Of a stretch of 64,000 nucleotides of DNA, positions 8,508 through 17,714 are shown in pieces (within the stretch, counting starts at the first letter, position 1; every line of letters starts with the position of its first letter). Source of the stretch: Flavobacteriaceae bacterium NBU2977 (GTDB lineage: Bacteria > Bacteroidota > Bacteroidia > Flavobacteriales > Flavobacteriaceae); contig JAIOUW010000004.1 of assembly GCA_019931105.1 (NCBI GenBank), positions 248,001 to 312,000 of the forward strand, read 5' to 3'. The notes under the pieces were generated by a model. That model worked only from the letters and a program-made list of their open reading frames with translations, did not search any database and was not told the DNA's origin. Both the position numbers and the translations under genes were made by a program.

Positions 8508-9333
8508 TGCGATAATAGCGCTCGATTAAATTGGGATCGGGCAAAAGCTTATTGGATAACGACTTATCATCAGAGTAATCAAATCTCGATAATAGGTATC
8601 GAATACTTTCTAGGCGTGCAGTTTTCTTATTATTGGCCTTCACGATTACCCATGGGCAAAATGGTGTGTGGGTTTTGGTGAACATCTGTTCTTTGTAAAA
8701 GGTATAGGTATCCCAAAGTTCTTGTCCTTTTTTGTCCACCGGGCTGAATTTCCATTCTTTAAGAGGGTTCTTCAGCCTTGATTCGAATCGTTCTTTTTGA
8801 ACTTTTTTTGAAATTGAGAACCAAAACTTTACGATAATCACACCATCTTCATAAAGCATGTGCTCAAATTCGGGCACCTGTACCATGAACTGTTCGTATT
8901 GGTCTTGATTGCAAAAACCCATTACAGGCTCTACCACGGCCCGATTATACCAACTTCTGTCAAAAAAGACTATTTCGCCAGGATTGGGCAATTCTTTGAT
9001 GTACCTTCTAAAATACCATTGCCCCCTTTCGTTGTCGGTCGGTTTTGAAAGGGCCACGACACGTGACGACCTCGGGTTCAGGTGCTCCATGAAACGTTTT
9101 ATCGCACCGCCTTTTCCTGCGGCGTCACGACCTTCGAAAATTACCGCCACACGTAGTTTGTTCTTTGTGATCCACTGTTGTAGGTTGACCAGTTCGCCCT
9201 GTAACTTGGTCAATTCTATTTCGTATTTCAAATTCTTTACTACATTCTTGACGTCAATTCTCTTAGCCTTGGCGATTTTGATGAGGTCTTTTCGTGTTCT
9301 TGCCTGTAAAAAGTCTTCCGAGGTAAAATCCAT
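8485..9333 (-). CDS. Polyphosphate kinase 2 (first of tandem pair)
   Basis: PPK2-family kinase of 282 residues from the ATG at 9333. It carries GRDAAGKGGA (about 68-77) for phosphate binding and FFDRSWYNRAVVEPV as the Walker B region. The frame extends 20 codons further to a TTG, but a TATTTTG element near 9382-9388 looks like a -7 box, so the ATG at 9333 is the better start. It has a C-terminal extension compared with its neighbour (residues after YLLSRFDYSDD). The pair is probably one transcript. Confidence 0.92.
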   Translation of the reverse strand: MDFTSEDFLQARTRKDLIKIAKAKRIDVKNVVKNLKYEIELTKLQGELVNLQQWITKNKLRVAVIFEGRDAAGKGGAIKRFMEHLNPRSSRVVALSKPTDNERGQWYFRRYIKELPNPGEIVFFDRSWYNRAVVEPVMGFCNQDQYEQFMVQVPEFEHMLYEDGVIIVKFWFSISKKVQKERFESRLKNPLKEWKFSPVDKKGQELWDTYTFYKEQMFTKTHTPFCPWVIVKANNKKTARLESIRYLLSRFDYSDDKSLSNKLLPDPNLIERYYRNAKQIDI

Positions 9334-9450
9334 TGTCCAATTTTTTATGGGAAAATCAAAAGTACGGTTTTGCGAAATGGCAAAATATGACAAATGCCAT
9401 GGTCTTGGTCAAAATTCGACCAAAAACACCTTTAAAAAATAATATTTTGC

Positions 9451-10044
9451 TTAAAAGGGCCCGACCATTATATGTGCCCTGAAAGTGCCGGGGTCCATGA
9501 GCCAGGGCATGCCTTTTTCATGGGGTTTTATGGGGAGTCCTGTAGATTCAGGCGTGGCAAACGGAGTATAGATTACATAACGATATTGCCCATCGCCAAG
9601 TTCACCCGTGGCTTTGTCGTACGCTTCATCACTTCCGTAGTAGACATACATCATGCTGGGTACAATGGGCATTTGCCATTTTCCAGCGGCGACTTCGGCA
9701 CCTTGTATTTCGCGTTTTTCCTTGGTGTTCTTACCCTCGGCCGTGAGTTCCCTACCCCTTTTCATAAAGGGTTCCAGCTCTTTGGAATAGCAGGCGACGC
9801 TAATACCTTCTTTGTTCGGGTCATCGCCGATACAGACCAAATTATTAGTGCCTTCCCTAAGAACCACCATTTGTCCGGTTTCATCGTAGCCATATACCAT
9901 TGCCGCGTCTTTATCGGCTTCGGGGGCAGGTAAAGTGGCTGTCTTGATTTGGATTTTTGCAGGAAGTATTTCCGGTTTTTTTGCTTCTTGCGAAATTCCC
10001 CAAAAAAATGAAAAAGTCAGAAGAAGGAAAGATGCTTTTTTCAT
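9451..10044 (-). CDS. Secreted protein of unknown function
   Basis: I do not recognise this 197-residue protein. It has a clear Sec signal peptide (MKK, hydrophobic core, cleavage near GISQ) and a soluble mature part rich in Gly, Lys and acidic residues. The C-terminal half contains SMMYVYYG and GMPWLMDPGTFRAHIMVGP. Two Cys residues (in LVCIGDD and VACYSKE) could form a disulfide in the periplasm. It lies 41 bases after the periplasmic isomerase-like gene on the same strand and may be part of that unit. The motif of a Tyr-rich strand and a closing HIMVGP recalls small-molecule-binding folds, but I would not assign a function. Confidence 0.7.
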   Translation of the reverse strand: MKKASFLLLTFSFFWGISQEAKKPEILPAKIQIKTATLPAPEADKDAAMVYGYDETGQMVVLREGTNNLVCIGDDPNKEGISVACYSKELEPFMKRGRELTAEGKNTKEKREIQGAEVAAGKWQMPIVPSMMYVYYGSDEAYDKATGELGDGQYRYVIYTPFATPESTGLPIKPHEKGMPWLMDPGTFRAHIMVGPF

Positions 10045-10085
10045 GTCGATTAATTTATTGGTTCAATTATTGGTGTTTAACTTGA

Positions 10086-11282
10086 TTATCGAACGGCTTG
10101 CCTCGCCAATAGTTTCCAAAATCCATTTTCTTTGATGAAAATATATAAAATTTTGAGCGTGATCGGGTTAGGTTTCCCATCATTGACAAGTTCCGCCTGC
10201 ATGGTACTACGTACCCAGGCTGCATTCTCCTTTATCGTAATATCGGGATCTGGAAAATCGATCTTTGAAAAATCCGAAGTACCGTTCAAAATGTTTTCGA
10301 TAAATATTTTTCTATCTTCAATGCTGCCGCCCGAATGGCCATAAGTAAGTTCCTCGGCGGTAAGGTTGTGCAACTGTAGCGAATCTGCAGCGATAATGGC
10401 CTTGTGCAGGTTATTCACGGTCAATTCGATTGCTTTGTTGTCGAGATCTAAAGATCTTAGATAGGCCAAGTGCATGGGCAGTTGTTCGGTGGCCCTTGAA
10501 GATTCGTCTTCTATAAAATGATATTTAACACCTGTATCCTTAGCGGCCTTCATTACAGCGGCTATGTTCACATCACCGGTGCCGAGTACGACATTACGTT
10601 CTTTGTCCTGTCTGCCATTTTGGTTGTCGATAGTCCCCATCATTCTATCCTTCAAATGGGTAACTGGAAATCTACCGGGGTATTTTCGTAAAATCGCTGC
10701 GGGATTTTGACCTGCATTTCGCGTCCAGAATACATCCATTTCGATGTTTACGTATCGCGGATCGGTATTTTCCATCATATAATCATACATGGTACCGGGC
10801 CCTGAATAGGGGCGAAACTCGTAACCATGCGCATGGTATAACAACGAAATGTCCGCTTCCGCCAGTTGCTTTCCGGCTATGTTGAACACCTCGACCCCTT
10901 TCTTCATATCGTCAAAGGTGAAATCATCTCCGTTATGCGGTATCCAATAGCATACGGCATATTTGGCCCCAAAAAATTTGAGGTTTTCGATAATCGAGGC
11001 GATACTGTCGCTGTTGGTTAGATCCTCGAATGATACGCCACCCGCAACGACCTGAAATCCATGTTTGTCCAATAACATTTTGTATTCCTCTCTAGACATA
11101 CTTCTCGAACCGGCACCTTCAATGTATTTGATGCCCATCGCCTTGAGTTTGACGAGAGCGTTTTCGACATCATCTTGCATAAGGCCTCTGGCCGTTCCCA
11201 TTATGATTCCTACTTGGGGTTCTTGGGCCAGGATTGGATATCCAATTAGGATAAAAAATAAGGCAAGGATAATTTTTTTCAT
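10086..11282 (-). CDS. Exported sugar isomerase/epimerase-like protein with C-terminal NTF2-like domain
   Basis: About 398 residues from the ATG at 11282, which gives a clean signal peptide (MKKIILALFFILIGYPILAQ). Residues about 25-275 form a xylose-isomerase-like TIM barrel of the sugar phosphate isomerase/epimerase type: EMDVFW, HLKDRMMG and HFIEDESS supply the usual metal ligands. The last 115 residues (AADSLQLHNLTAEELTYGHS onward) match DUF4440/SnoaL-like NTF2 folds. The fusion puts a barrel and a small-ligand-binding cone in one exported protein. Neighbouring exported Gfo/Idh/MocA oxidoreductase suggests periplasmic sugar conversion. The exact substrate is unknown. Confidence 0.82.
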   Translation of the reverse strand: MKKIILALFFILIGYPILAQEPQVGIIMGTARGLMQDDVENALVKLKAMGIKYIEGAGSRSMSREEYKMLLDKHGFQVVAGGVSFEDLTNSDSIASIIENLKFFGAKYAVCYWIPHNGDDFTFDDMKKGVEVFNIAGKQLAEADISLLYHAHGYEFRPYSGPGTMYDYMMENTDPRYVNIEMDVFWTRNAGQNPAAILRKYPGRFPVTHLKDRMMGTIDNQNGRQDKERNVVLGTGDVNIAAVMKAAKDTGVKYHFIEDESSRATEQLPMHLAYLRSLDLDNKAIELTVNNLHKAIIAADSLQLHNLTAEELTYGHSGGSIEDRKIFIENILNGTSDFSKIDFPDPDITIKENAAWVRSTMQAELVNDGKPNPITLKILYIFIKENGFWKLLARQAVR

Positions 11283-11403
11283 TTTCGTGATCGGATGGTT
11301 CTTCTCAAATGTAAATAAAAAAAAGATGAGCATGTTTTGCCAGACCCGCTATAAGTTTGCAAATTCGGTATATGCGGTTTCTTTTCTTTCTAAAATGAAA
11401 ATT

Positions 11404-11727
11404 CTATTTGGCAGGAAGCGACATTACGTAATCGTAGCTCATATCAAGTAGTTTTGCCAAGGTATCCAAATCTTGTAACATTTTGTCGGGAACCAATACA
11501 TACCCCTTCATAACTGCTCCATACGATCTGTAAATCGTTGTAGGCCATTCTTCGATGTATTTTTCTTGTACTTCTTTTGAAAAACGAATGCCGATTTCAC
11601 AGTCTTTGTTAAAAAGTGAGAACATATAACCGTTTGCGGAGGTATAGGGCATGGTCTTCCCCTTTCTTTCAAATCGCGGGCATTTCGCAACAAGCTGGTC
11701 GTAAATCTTGAGTTTTTCCTCGCGCAT
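11404..11727 (-). CDS. Small TfoX-N/YjbR-like protein
   Basis: A 107-residue soluble protein. The stretch CPRFERKGKTMPYTSANGYMF followed by IGIRFSKE and a C-terminal segment YVLVPDKMLQD resembles the compact fold of TfoX N-terminal and YjbR/MmcQ-type proteins, a group mostly without known activity. It sits between the isomerase-like gene and the oxidoreductase gene (5 bases after the latter stops), so it is likely in the same transcript. No signal peptide is present, unlike both neighbours. Function is not assignable. Confidence 0.6.
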   Translation of the reverse strand: MREEKLKIYDQLVAKCPRFERKGKTMPYTSANGYMFSLFNKDCEIGIRFSKEVQEKYIEEWPTTIYRSYGAVMKGYVLVPDKMLQDLDTLAKLLDMSYDYVMSLPAK

Positions 11728-11732
11728 GGCAG

Positions 11733-12827
11733 TTATTTCAAATCAATCGTTTTGCCGGTCTGGGCACTTTCGCGGGCCGCTTCCAATATTTCTACGACGA
11801 TCATGTTGTTCTCAAGAGATGACAGATCACTCGGTTTCAATTCGATTTCACCACGAATTACGGCGGTAAAAAGCCTGAAAGGGTCATCAAAAGGAGCTTT
11901 TCTTTCCTCCAGTTTGAATTTTTCTTCGCTAAAACCATCATAGCCTTCCGAAATGCGAATCCGCATATCATGCCGGTTGTCTGCATAAACAACACCCTTT
12001 TCTCCATATATTTCCATATCCTTTCTTCCAATGGGCCAATTCCATGAAGGCTCCAAAATGGCCATACTGTTGTCATAAGTCAAAAGAATGGTGCAATCAT
12101 CATCTACTTTAGGATTGTTTTCTGCTTGTAATTGTTGCGTAACCGCGGTAACCGTATTGGGTCTTTTTCCTTCATGTAGCCAAGTCAGCAAATTGGCGCC
12201 ATAACAACCAAAATCGATCAATGCGCCCCCACCGTTTTGAACGGGATCCGTAAGCCAATCCAAGAACTCTTTTTGGACTCCTATTTTCTTTGGGCCTTTA
12301 TGCCCATCACGAACGATAACCTTTCGTACGTCACCGATATCCCCTTTTTTTAGCAGTTCATAGGCCTTATGGTTTGTGGGGTACCAAGTAGTCTCATAAT
12401 TGGTAAGTAGATGGATTTTGTGTTTTTTGGCCAACGCTTCCATTTTTTTGGCATGTGCCACACTTACGGCCAAAGGCTTTTCGACCATAACATGAATTCC
12501 TTTTGGCGCACAGGCCTCAACAACGGCCAAATGCTCATGAATTGAACCGAAGGCGGTTACGGCGACAGGTTTCTTTTTCGTCAGCATTTTTTCCATATTG
12601 TCAAAAACCAAATCCATCGAAAGCCCATATTGCTCCATATAGCGTTTCGCCAGATCGGTGTTGGGCTCGACAATACCGACAATTGTAATATCACCGCTTT
12701 TCTGGGCGCCGAAAACCCAATTTACGTGTCCGTGGGTCAAGCCTGCCACACCTATGGGCATAGGGTCTTTTTGTGCAGATAATTGCAGGGCGGCAAAGAC
12801 TAACAAGAGAAATACAGTTTTTTTCAT
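11733..12827 (-). CDS. Exported Gfo/Idh/MocA-family oxidoreductase
   Basis: NAD(P)-dependent sugar oxidoreductase family protein, about 364 residues. The N-terminal Rossmann region begins IGVAGLTHGH, and the diagnostic EKPLAV motif (catalytic Lys) follows near residue 115. The C-terminal domain includes GGGALIDFGCYG, typical of the family. I start it at the ATG at 12827, which gives the signal peptide MKKTVFLLLVFAALQLSAQ; export of NAD-binding enzymes of this family is common in Bacteroidota. Upstream of the small TfoX-like and isomerase-like genes, it forms a probable three- or four-gene unit. Confidence 0.87.
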   Translation of the reverse strand: MKKTVFLLLVFAALQLSAQKDPMPIGVAGLTHGHVNWVFGAQKSGDITIVGIVEPNTDLAKRYMEQYGLSMDLVFDNMEKMLTKKKPVAVTAFGSIHEHLAVVEACAPKGIHVMVEKPLAVSVAHAKKMEALAKKHKIHLLTNYETTWYPTNHKAYELLKKGDIGDVRKVIVRDGHKGPKKIGVQKEFLDWLTDPVQNGGGALIDFGCYGANLLTWLHEGKRPNTVTAVTQQLQAENNPKVDDDCTILLTYDNSMAILEPSWNWPIGRKDMEIYGEKGVVYADNRHDMRIRISEGYDGFSEEKFKLEERKAPFDDPFRLFTAVIRGEIELKPSDLSSLENNMIVVEILEAARESAQTGKTIDLK

Positions 12828-12961
12828 CGAGGATTGATTTTTCTTATGAGAAAGTTTAATCCACAATTTATGAAAACGGATTCAAAAGCGTACTTGTTAG
12901 ACCAAGTTTTATGCAATCGCCAATTTAAGGGATTGATAATTTAAAGAACCTTGGACTTCGT

Positions 12962-15592
12962 TTACAATAGACTCGCCAAACTTTTTTCCAAAGTCTCGAT
13001 TTTGGCCTCGGCATCGGCCTGCTTTTTACGCTCCAGGGCAATAACCTTTTCGGGGGCATTGTTTACAAAACGCTCATTTTGAAGCTTTTTTTGAACCGAT
13101 TGTAAAAAACCGCGGGTATATTCAAGTTCTTCGCGAATCTTTTTCATTTCGGCGTCAATGTCTATGGTGCCGGCCATAGGAATAAAGTATTCGTTGCTTT
13201 TTACCCGAAATGTCAACGCCCCTTCAACGGTCTCATCGACATACGAAATACTCGAGATATTGGTCAATTTTTGAATGACCACATCCCAATCATTCGAAGC
13301 GTTTTCACTATTTATGACCGATAGTTCAAGGGCTTCTTTCATGGCGATGTTCTTGTCTTTTCTGATGGTTCGAATGCCCGCAATTACTTCTGAAGCAAAG
13401 TCAAACCCCTTGATCAGGCCATTATCGTTTTTGCCTATTTTTGGCCATTCGGCCACGATCAAGGCTTCTTTGGGCGTTCTCGCTGCAATATGTTGCCAAA
13501 TTTCTTCGGTCAAGAAGGGCATAAAAGGATGCAACAATTTCAAGTTCTGTTCCAAAATATCGATTACGGCATCGAAGGTCGTTCGGTCGATAGGTTTTTG
13601 ATAGGCCGGTTTTATGATTTCCAAAAGCCAGGAACTGTAATCGTCCCAGACTAACTTATAGGTGGCCATCAGAGCATCTGAAATTCGGTATTTGCTGTAA
13701 TGGTCTTCTATCTCGACCAAAGTTTGGTCGAACTTTGCATGAAACCATTCAATGGCCAGTTTCGATGCTTGGGGCTGCGGAATGTCGGCGACCTCCCAAC
13801 CTTTTACAAGCCTAAAGCCGTTCCAGATTTTGTTGGCGAAATTTTTCCCCTGTTGACATAGATCTTCGTCGAACATCAAATCGTTGCCCGCCGCCGAGCT
13901 TAACAAAAGGCCTACGCGAACGCCATCGGCCCCATAATCGTCGATCAATTTTAAGGCATCGGGCGAATTGCCCAGAGATTTTGACATTTTACGACGCTGT
14001 TTGTCCCTGACAATACCTGTAAAATAGACATTTTTAAAGGGCTTTTCGTTGCGATACTCATATCCTGCGATTATCATGCGCGCTACCCAGAAGAAAATAA
14101 TATCGGGTCCGGTGACGAGATCGTTGGTCGGATAATAGTATTTGATATCGTCATTGTCAGGCTCCAAAATACCGTTAAAGACGGTCATTGGCCAAAGCCA
14201 TGATGAAAACCAGGTATCGACTACATCTTCATCTTGTCGAAGATGTTCTATCGCCAATTTAGGGTCGTTTGACTTATCTTGTGCCAATTTTAAAGCCTCA
14301 TCGATGTTTTCGGCAACTACAAAATCGTCTTGCCCATCGCCATAATAATACGCGGGAATACGTTGGCCCCACCAAAGTTGGCGTGAAATGTTCCAATCAC
14401 GGATGTTTTCCATCCAATGGCGATATGTGTTTTCGAATTTTTTTGGGAAAAACTTGATATCCTCGGTTTCAAGAACGGCCTTAAGAGCCGGTTTGACCAG
14501 CTCTTCCATCTTTAAAAACCACTGATCGGAAAGCCTTGGTTCGATTACCGCTTTCGTACGTTCTGAAGTTCCTACCTTGGTTAGGTATTGCTCCGTTTTG
14601 ACCAAAAATCCTTTTTCTTCAAGTTCTTGGGCAATCTCTTTTCGAACCGTAAAACGGTCTTTGCCCTCGTAATGCAATCCGAAGGAGTTCAATGTGGCAT
14701 CGGCATTGAATATATCGATGGTCTCCAAATTGTGCTTTTCGCCCAAAGCCTTATCATTGACATCGTGCGCAGGGGTGACCTTTAAGCAGCCCGTACCGAA
14801 CTCGATCTCAACATATTCGTCTTCGATAATAGGAATAGACCTTTCGCAAATGGGTACAATGGCTCTTTTGCCCTTTAAATGATGGTGGCGTTCGTCATTG
14901 GGATTGATACAAATAGCGGTATCGCCTAATATGGTCTCAGGCCGGGTAGTGGCAATGGTCACTTTTTCGTCGGAACCTTCTATTTGATAGGCAAGATAAT
15001 ATAACAGACCTTGTTTTTCCTCGTAGATGACCTCTTCGTCCGATAGGGTCGTTTGGGCCTGTGGATCCCAGTTCACCATGCGATATCCCCTGTAAATCAA
15101 TCCTTTATTGAATAAATCGACAAAGACCTTGATAACGGATTCAGACATATTGTCATCCATTGTAAAAGCGGTTCTATCCCAATCGCATGAGCATCCCAAT
15201 TTTTTCAATTGTTCCAAGATAACACCGCCATATTCTTTCTTCCATTCCCATGCATGCTCCAAGAATTCATCCCTCGAAATACTGTTCTTGGCAATACCCT
15301 GTTCTTTGAGCCTGGCCACAACCTTGGCCTCTGTAGCAATCGAGGCATGGTCGGTACCGGGCACCCAACAGGCATTCTTGCCCATAAGGCGGGCCCTTCG
15401 CGTCAATACATCTTGCAGGGTATTGTTCAACATATGCCCCATATGCAGCACCCCGGTCACATTTGGCGGTGGGATAACAATGGTGTAGGGTTCACGCTCA
15501 TCGGGTATTGAATGAAAGTAGTTGTTTTTCATCCAATAGTCGTACCATCGGTTTTCGGCACTGGACGGTTCGTATTTTGAAGGAATCTCCAT
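12962..15592 (-). CDS. valS: Valyl-tRNA synthetase
   Basis: Class I aminoacyl-tRNA synthetase that charges tRNA-Val, 876 residues, the usual length. The HIGH signature appears as HMGH in [14 protein letters not shown] near residue 50, and the KMSKS loop is intact in [13 protein letters not shown]. The connective-peptide editing domain lies between them, the anticodon-binding domain follows, and the C-terminal 65 residues form the coiled-coil tRNA-binding arm of ValRS. Start is ATG at 15592. A TATATTTG element on the minus strand (15628-15635) is a candidate -7 box. Confidence 0.97.
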   Translation of the reverse strand: MEIPSKYEPSSAENRWYDYWMKNNYFHSIPDEREPYTIVIPPPNVTGVLHMGHMLNNTLQDVLTRRARLMGKNACWVPGTDHASIATEAKVVARLKEQGIAKNSISRDEFLEHAWEWKKEYGGVILEQLKKLGCSCDWDRTAFTMDDNMSESVIKVFVDLFNKGLIYRGYRMVNWDPQAQTTLSDEEVIYEEKQGLLYYLAYQIEGSDEKVTIATTRPETILGDTAICINPNDERHHHLKGKRAIVPICERSIPIIEDEYVEIEFGTGCLKVTPAHDVNDKALGEKHNLETIDIFNADATLNSFGLHYEGKDRFTVRKEIAQELEEKGFLVKTEQYLTKVGTSERTKAVIEPRLSDQWFLKMEELVKPALKAVLETEDIKFFPKKFENTYRHWMENIRDWNISRQLWWGQRIPAYYYGDGQDDFVVAENIDEALKLAQDKSNDPKLAIEHLRQDEDVVDTWFSSWLWPMTVFNGILEPDNDDIKYYYPTNDLVTGPDIIFFWVARMIIAGYEYRNEKPFKNVYFTGIVRDKQRRKMSKSLGNSPDALKLIDDYGADGVRVGLLLSSAAGNDLMFDEDLCQQGKNFANKIWNGFRLVKGWEVADIPQPQASKLAIEWFHAKFDQTLVEIEDHYSKYRISDALMATYKLVWDDYSSWLLEIIKPAYQKPIDRTTFDAVIDILEQNLKLLHPFMPFLTEEIWQHIAARTPKEALIVAEWPKIGKNDNGLIKGFDFASEVIAGIRTIRKDKNIAMKEALELSVINSENASNDWDVVIQKLTNISSISYVDETVEGALTFRVKSNEYFIPMAGTIDIDAEMKKIREELEYTRGFLQSVQKKLQNERFVNNAPEKVIALERKKQADAEAKIETLEKSLASLL

Positions 15593-15627
15593 TTTTTTTG
15601 GAACGGTTTTTGTTAATTCCTGTCCGG

Positions 15628-15635
15628 CAAATATA
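15628..15635 (-). promoter_or_regulatory. Candidate -7 element of valS
   Basis: TATATTTG on the minus strand matches the Bacteroidota -7 consensus TAnnTTTG and lies 36 bases before the valS ATG. I see no good -33 TTTG at the standard spacing. Confidence 0.4.
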
Positions 15636-15736
15636 AACGTCCCAAAAAGATATGTTAAATTATCGATCTAGGACGCCGTTCGCCGAAAAAGGAATACGAA
15701 ACAAAAATAAGTAACGTTACTATATAACGAAAGGAT

Positions 15737-15767
15737 TTTGAGGTTCATCTGAAAAGATTTACTTTTG
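15737..15767 (+). promoter_or_regulatory. Promoter of DUF1573 gene
   Basis: TTTG at 15737-15740 and TACTTTTG at 15760-15767 are separated by 19 bases, an exact fit to the primary-sigma promoter of Bacteroidota. Predicted transcription start is near 15773, leaving a leader of about 15 bases. Confidence 0.7.
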
Positions 15768-15787
15768 AAACCAACCCTAAATTTAAT

Positions 15788-16180
15788 ATGATGAAAAGAA
15801 TAGTACTACTATTATTTATGGGCCTAATGGCTTTTAACCTTACCGCTCAGGATAAGAAGGCAAAAATTGAATTCAAGACCGAAACGGTCGATTATGGCGA
15901 AATCGAAAAAGGTGCCGATGGCATACGTGTTTTCGAATTTACCAATACAGGAGATGCTCCTTTGATTATCAGCAAAGTCAGCTCAAGTTGTGGGTGCACA
16001 ATCCCGAAAAAACCTGAAGCACCTATTCTTCCTGGCAATAAAGGAGAAATTCAAGTAAAATACGATACAAATAGGGTCGGACCGATAAGAAAGGCCATAA
16101 CGGTCATTTCAAACGCCGATACACCTACCAAAGTTTTGAAGATCAAAGGTGAGATCAAGGCCGCCGAAGGTACCAAATAG
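15788..16180 (+). CDS. Exported DUF1573 domain protein
   Basis: A 130-residue protein with a signal peptide ending near FNLTAQ and a single DUF1573 (Ig-like, ASH/MSP-type) domain. Recognisable marks are VDYGEIEKG, FEFTNTGDAPLII and the SSCGCTIP motif with two Cys residues, which are typical. Such proteins are abundant in Bacteroidota and of unknown role, presumably periplasmic. It has its own consensus promoter and ends at a bidirectional terminator, so it is monocistronic. Confidence 0.88.
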   Translation: MMKRIVLLLFMGLMAFNLTAQDKKAKIEFKTETVDYGEIEKGADGIRVFEFTNTGDAPLIISKVSSSCGCTIPKKPEAPILPGNKGEIQVKYDTNRVGPIRKAITVISNADTPTKVLKIKGEIKAAEGTK

Positions 16181-16207
16181 ACGAGCCTTAATTTCTATAA
16201 CGGTTAT

Positions 16208-16240
16208 AAAAGCCCTGACGATTTCGTCAGGGCTTTTCTT
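16208..16240. terminator. Bidirectional intrinsic terminator
   Basis: A 12-bp stem, AAAGCCCTGACG (16209-16220) with CGTCAGGGCTTT (16225-16236), has an ATTT loop and T/A runs on both sides. It serves the converging DUF1573 and PDZ-protease genes. The stop codon of the protease gene (16227-16229) lies inside the right arm. Confidence 0.88.
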
Positions 16241-17564
16241 TGAGCATATTTTTAAGAACGAACGTAAAAAGTAAATCAGAGTTGTACCGTTCGATCAGTA
16301 CCTTGACTTTTTTACCCTCACGTTCGTTGAGCATATGCATGATTTCCTGAAGTTTGAAACGATGTACGCTTTTTCCGTTGACGGCCAAGATCACATCACC
16401 TTCTTGAAGACCTGCGCTTTCGGCCGGACTACCGGCACGTATTCCTGAAACAACGATTTCGGGAACCAAGCTAAGCCTGGTCCTATTTTCGAAAAGTATT
16501 TGAACGTCCCCGAACGATTTTTTGTCATTGTTGACCACCCCATTGGCATCAGTAATACGCTCTGAAATATAACGGAGTCCGTCATGCTGAAGTGCGATGC
16601 CGCTCATATTGTAATGGAAGGGCTTATTAAAATTGTTGTTTTTTCGCAACGTTATTTTTCCATTGGGATAATCGAAGATAATATTGAACCGTTTCAAAAC
16701 TTCGCCTCCCATGCTTCCGTTTCGATCCCCAAGGTTTTTAATATCGTTGAAGGCTTTCATATCAGGAAACGCGGCTTTGGCATCATGAAGCATAAAACTT
16801 CCGATTTTGATACTCTTGACCATGGTGCGTTTTCCGAAGATATCGCCACTCAGCCCCTTTCCGAGATAGTCTTCGTAGTTTTGCTCGGGCACATCGATCT
16901 TTTCGTTTTTAAACAACCAAATTGCATCACTACTACCGGTGTCGAGCAACATTTTGACGGGTACGTTGTCACTGCCTTTTATTTGCACCTCACCGTCTAT
17001 ATAGGCCTTTTTCCGGATGATATGAAGTGGTAGGGTCTCACTTTTTTTATCAGGCCTTAATCGATATCGTTGAGGGTCATGAAACTTTATGACCTTGCTT
17101 GAATAGTTGATATCTACTACAAAGTCCCTGAATAGCTCGTAGCCGATTATACCATGTACGGGTATGCCCAGACTCGGTGAAAAATTCATTTCGCTATCGA
17201 GAACGACGTACAGTTTTTCGTTTCTATTTCGAATGTTGCCCAATTTAAAATCATTCTCTTTGGAGCTCAAAGCCTTGATAGGTTCTCCATCGCCCAATCC
17301 GTTGATGGTAATCTCGGATACATTGTTGATTTGAATCGAATCTTGATCGGTCAAGTTGAAGAGTATCGGCTTGCCCACACCCGAATCAAGTACAAAAGAA
17401 AGTTCGGTGCCGTTCACGGTAACCGGAATGATTACTAAATTGTTGATCAGTTTGAATTTCACTTTTTGAAACCGCTGTCCTTCGGGCAAAGAGAATCCTT
17501 GTGACAATCCGTAATACGGTGAACACATGAAGATGACAAAAAGAAAAGCGATGACTCGACCCAA
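16227..17564 (-). CDS. Exported retropepsin-like aspartyl protease with PDZ domain
   Basis: A 445-residue exported protein. An N-terminal hydrophobic signal (VIAFLFVIFM) precedes two pepsin-like repeats, with the catalytic motifs FVLDSGVG (about 57-64) and MLLDTGSS (about 205-212), and a C-terminal PDZ domain (AGSPAESAGLQEGDVILAVNG). This arrangement is common in Bacteroidota and suggests a periplasmic or surface protease. No ATG lies at the start: the frame seems to begin with TTG at 17564 (with an ATT three codons upstream). It converges on the DUF1573 gene and shares its terminator. Confidence 0.85.
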   Translation of the reverse strand: MGRVIAFLFVIFMCSPYYGLSQGFSLPEGQRFQKVKFKLINNLVIIPVTVNGTELSFVLDSGVGKPILFNLTDQDSIQINNVSEITINGLGDGEPIKALSSKENDFKLGNIRNRNEKLYVVLDSEMNFSPSLGIPVHGIIGYELFRDFVVDINYSSKVIKFHDPQRYRLRPDKKSETLPLHIIRKKAYIDGEVQIKGSDNVPVKMLLDTGSSDAIWLFKNEKIDVPEQNYEDYLGKGLSGDIFGKRTMVKSIKIGSFMLHDAKAAFPDMKAFNDIKNLGDRNGSMGGEVLKRFNIIFDYPNGKITLRKNNNFNKPFHYNMSGIALQHDGLRYISERITDANGVVNNDKKSFGDVQILFENRTRLSLVPEIVVSGIRAGSPAESAGLQEGDVILAVNGKSVHRFKLQEIMHMLNEREGKKVKVLIERYNSDLLFTFVLKNMLKEKP

Positions 17565-17672
17565 CCTTCTAATTTTTAACGGATTGACTTTCTTAAAGTT
17601 AAGTATTTTTCAATTAAGGGCGATATTTATTAACATAATTTGGGTCAAATAATTAAATGATAAGGATATTGC

Positions 17673-17699
17673 TTTGTCCGCAGGGTTTTCTCATTTTTG
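17673..17699 (+). promoter_or_regulatory. Candidate promoter of aminotransferase-murB unit
   Basis: TTTG at 17673-17676 and a near-consensus CATTTTTG at 17692-17699 lie 15 bases apart, a little shorter than usual. It leaves a leader of about 10 bases to the ATG at 17715. Confidence 0.35.
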
Positions 17700-17714
17700 C
17701 TTAAAATAAGCAAC

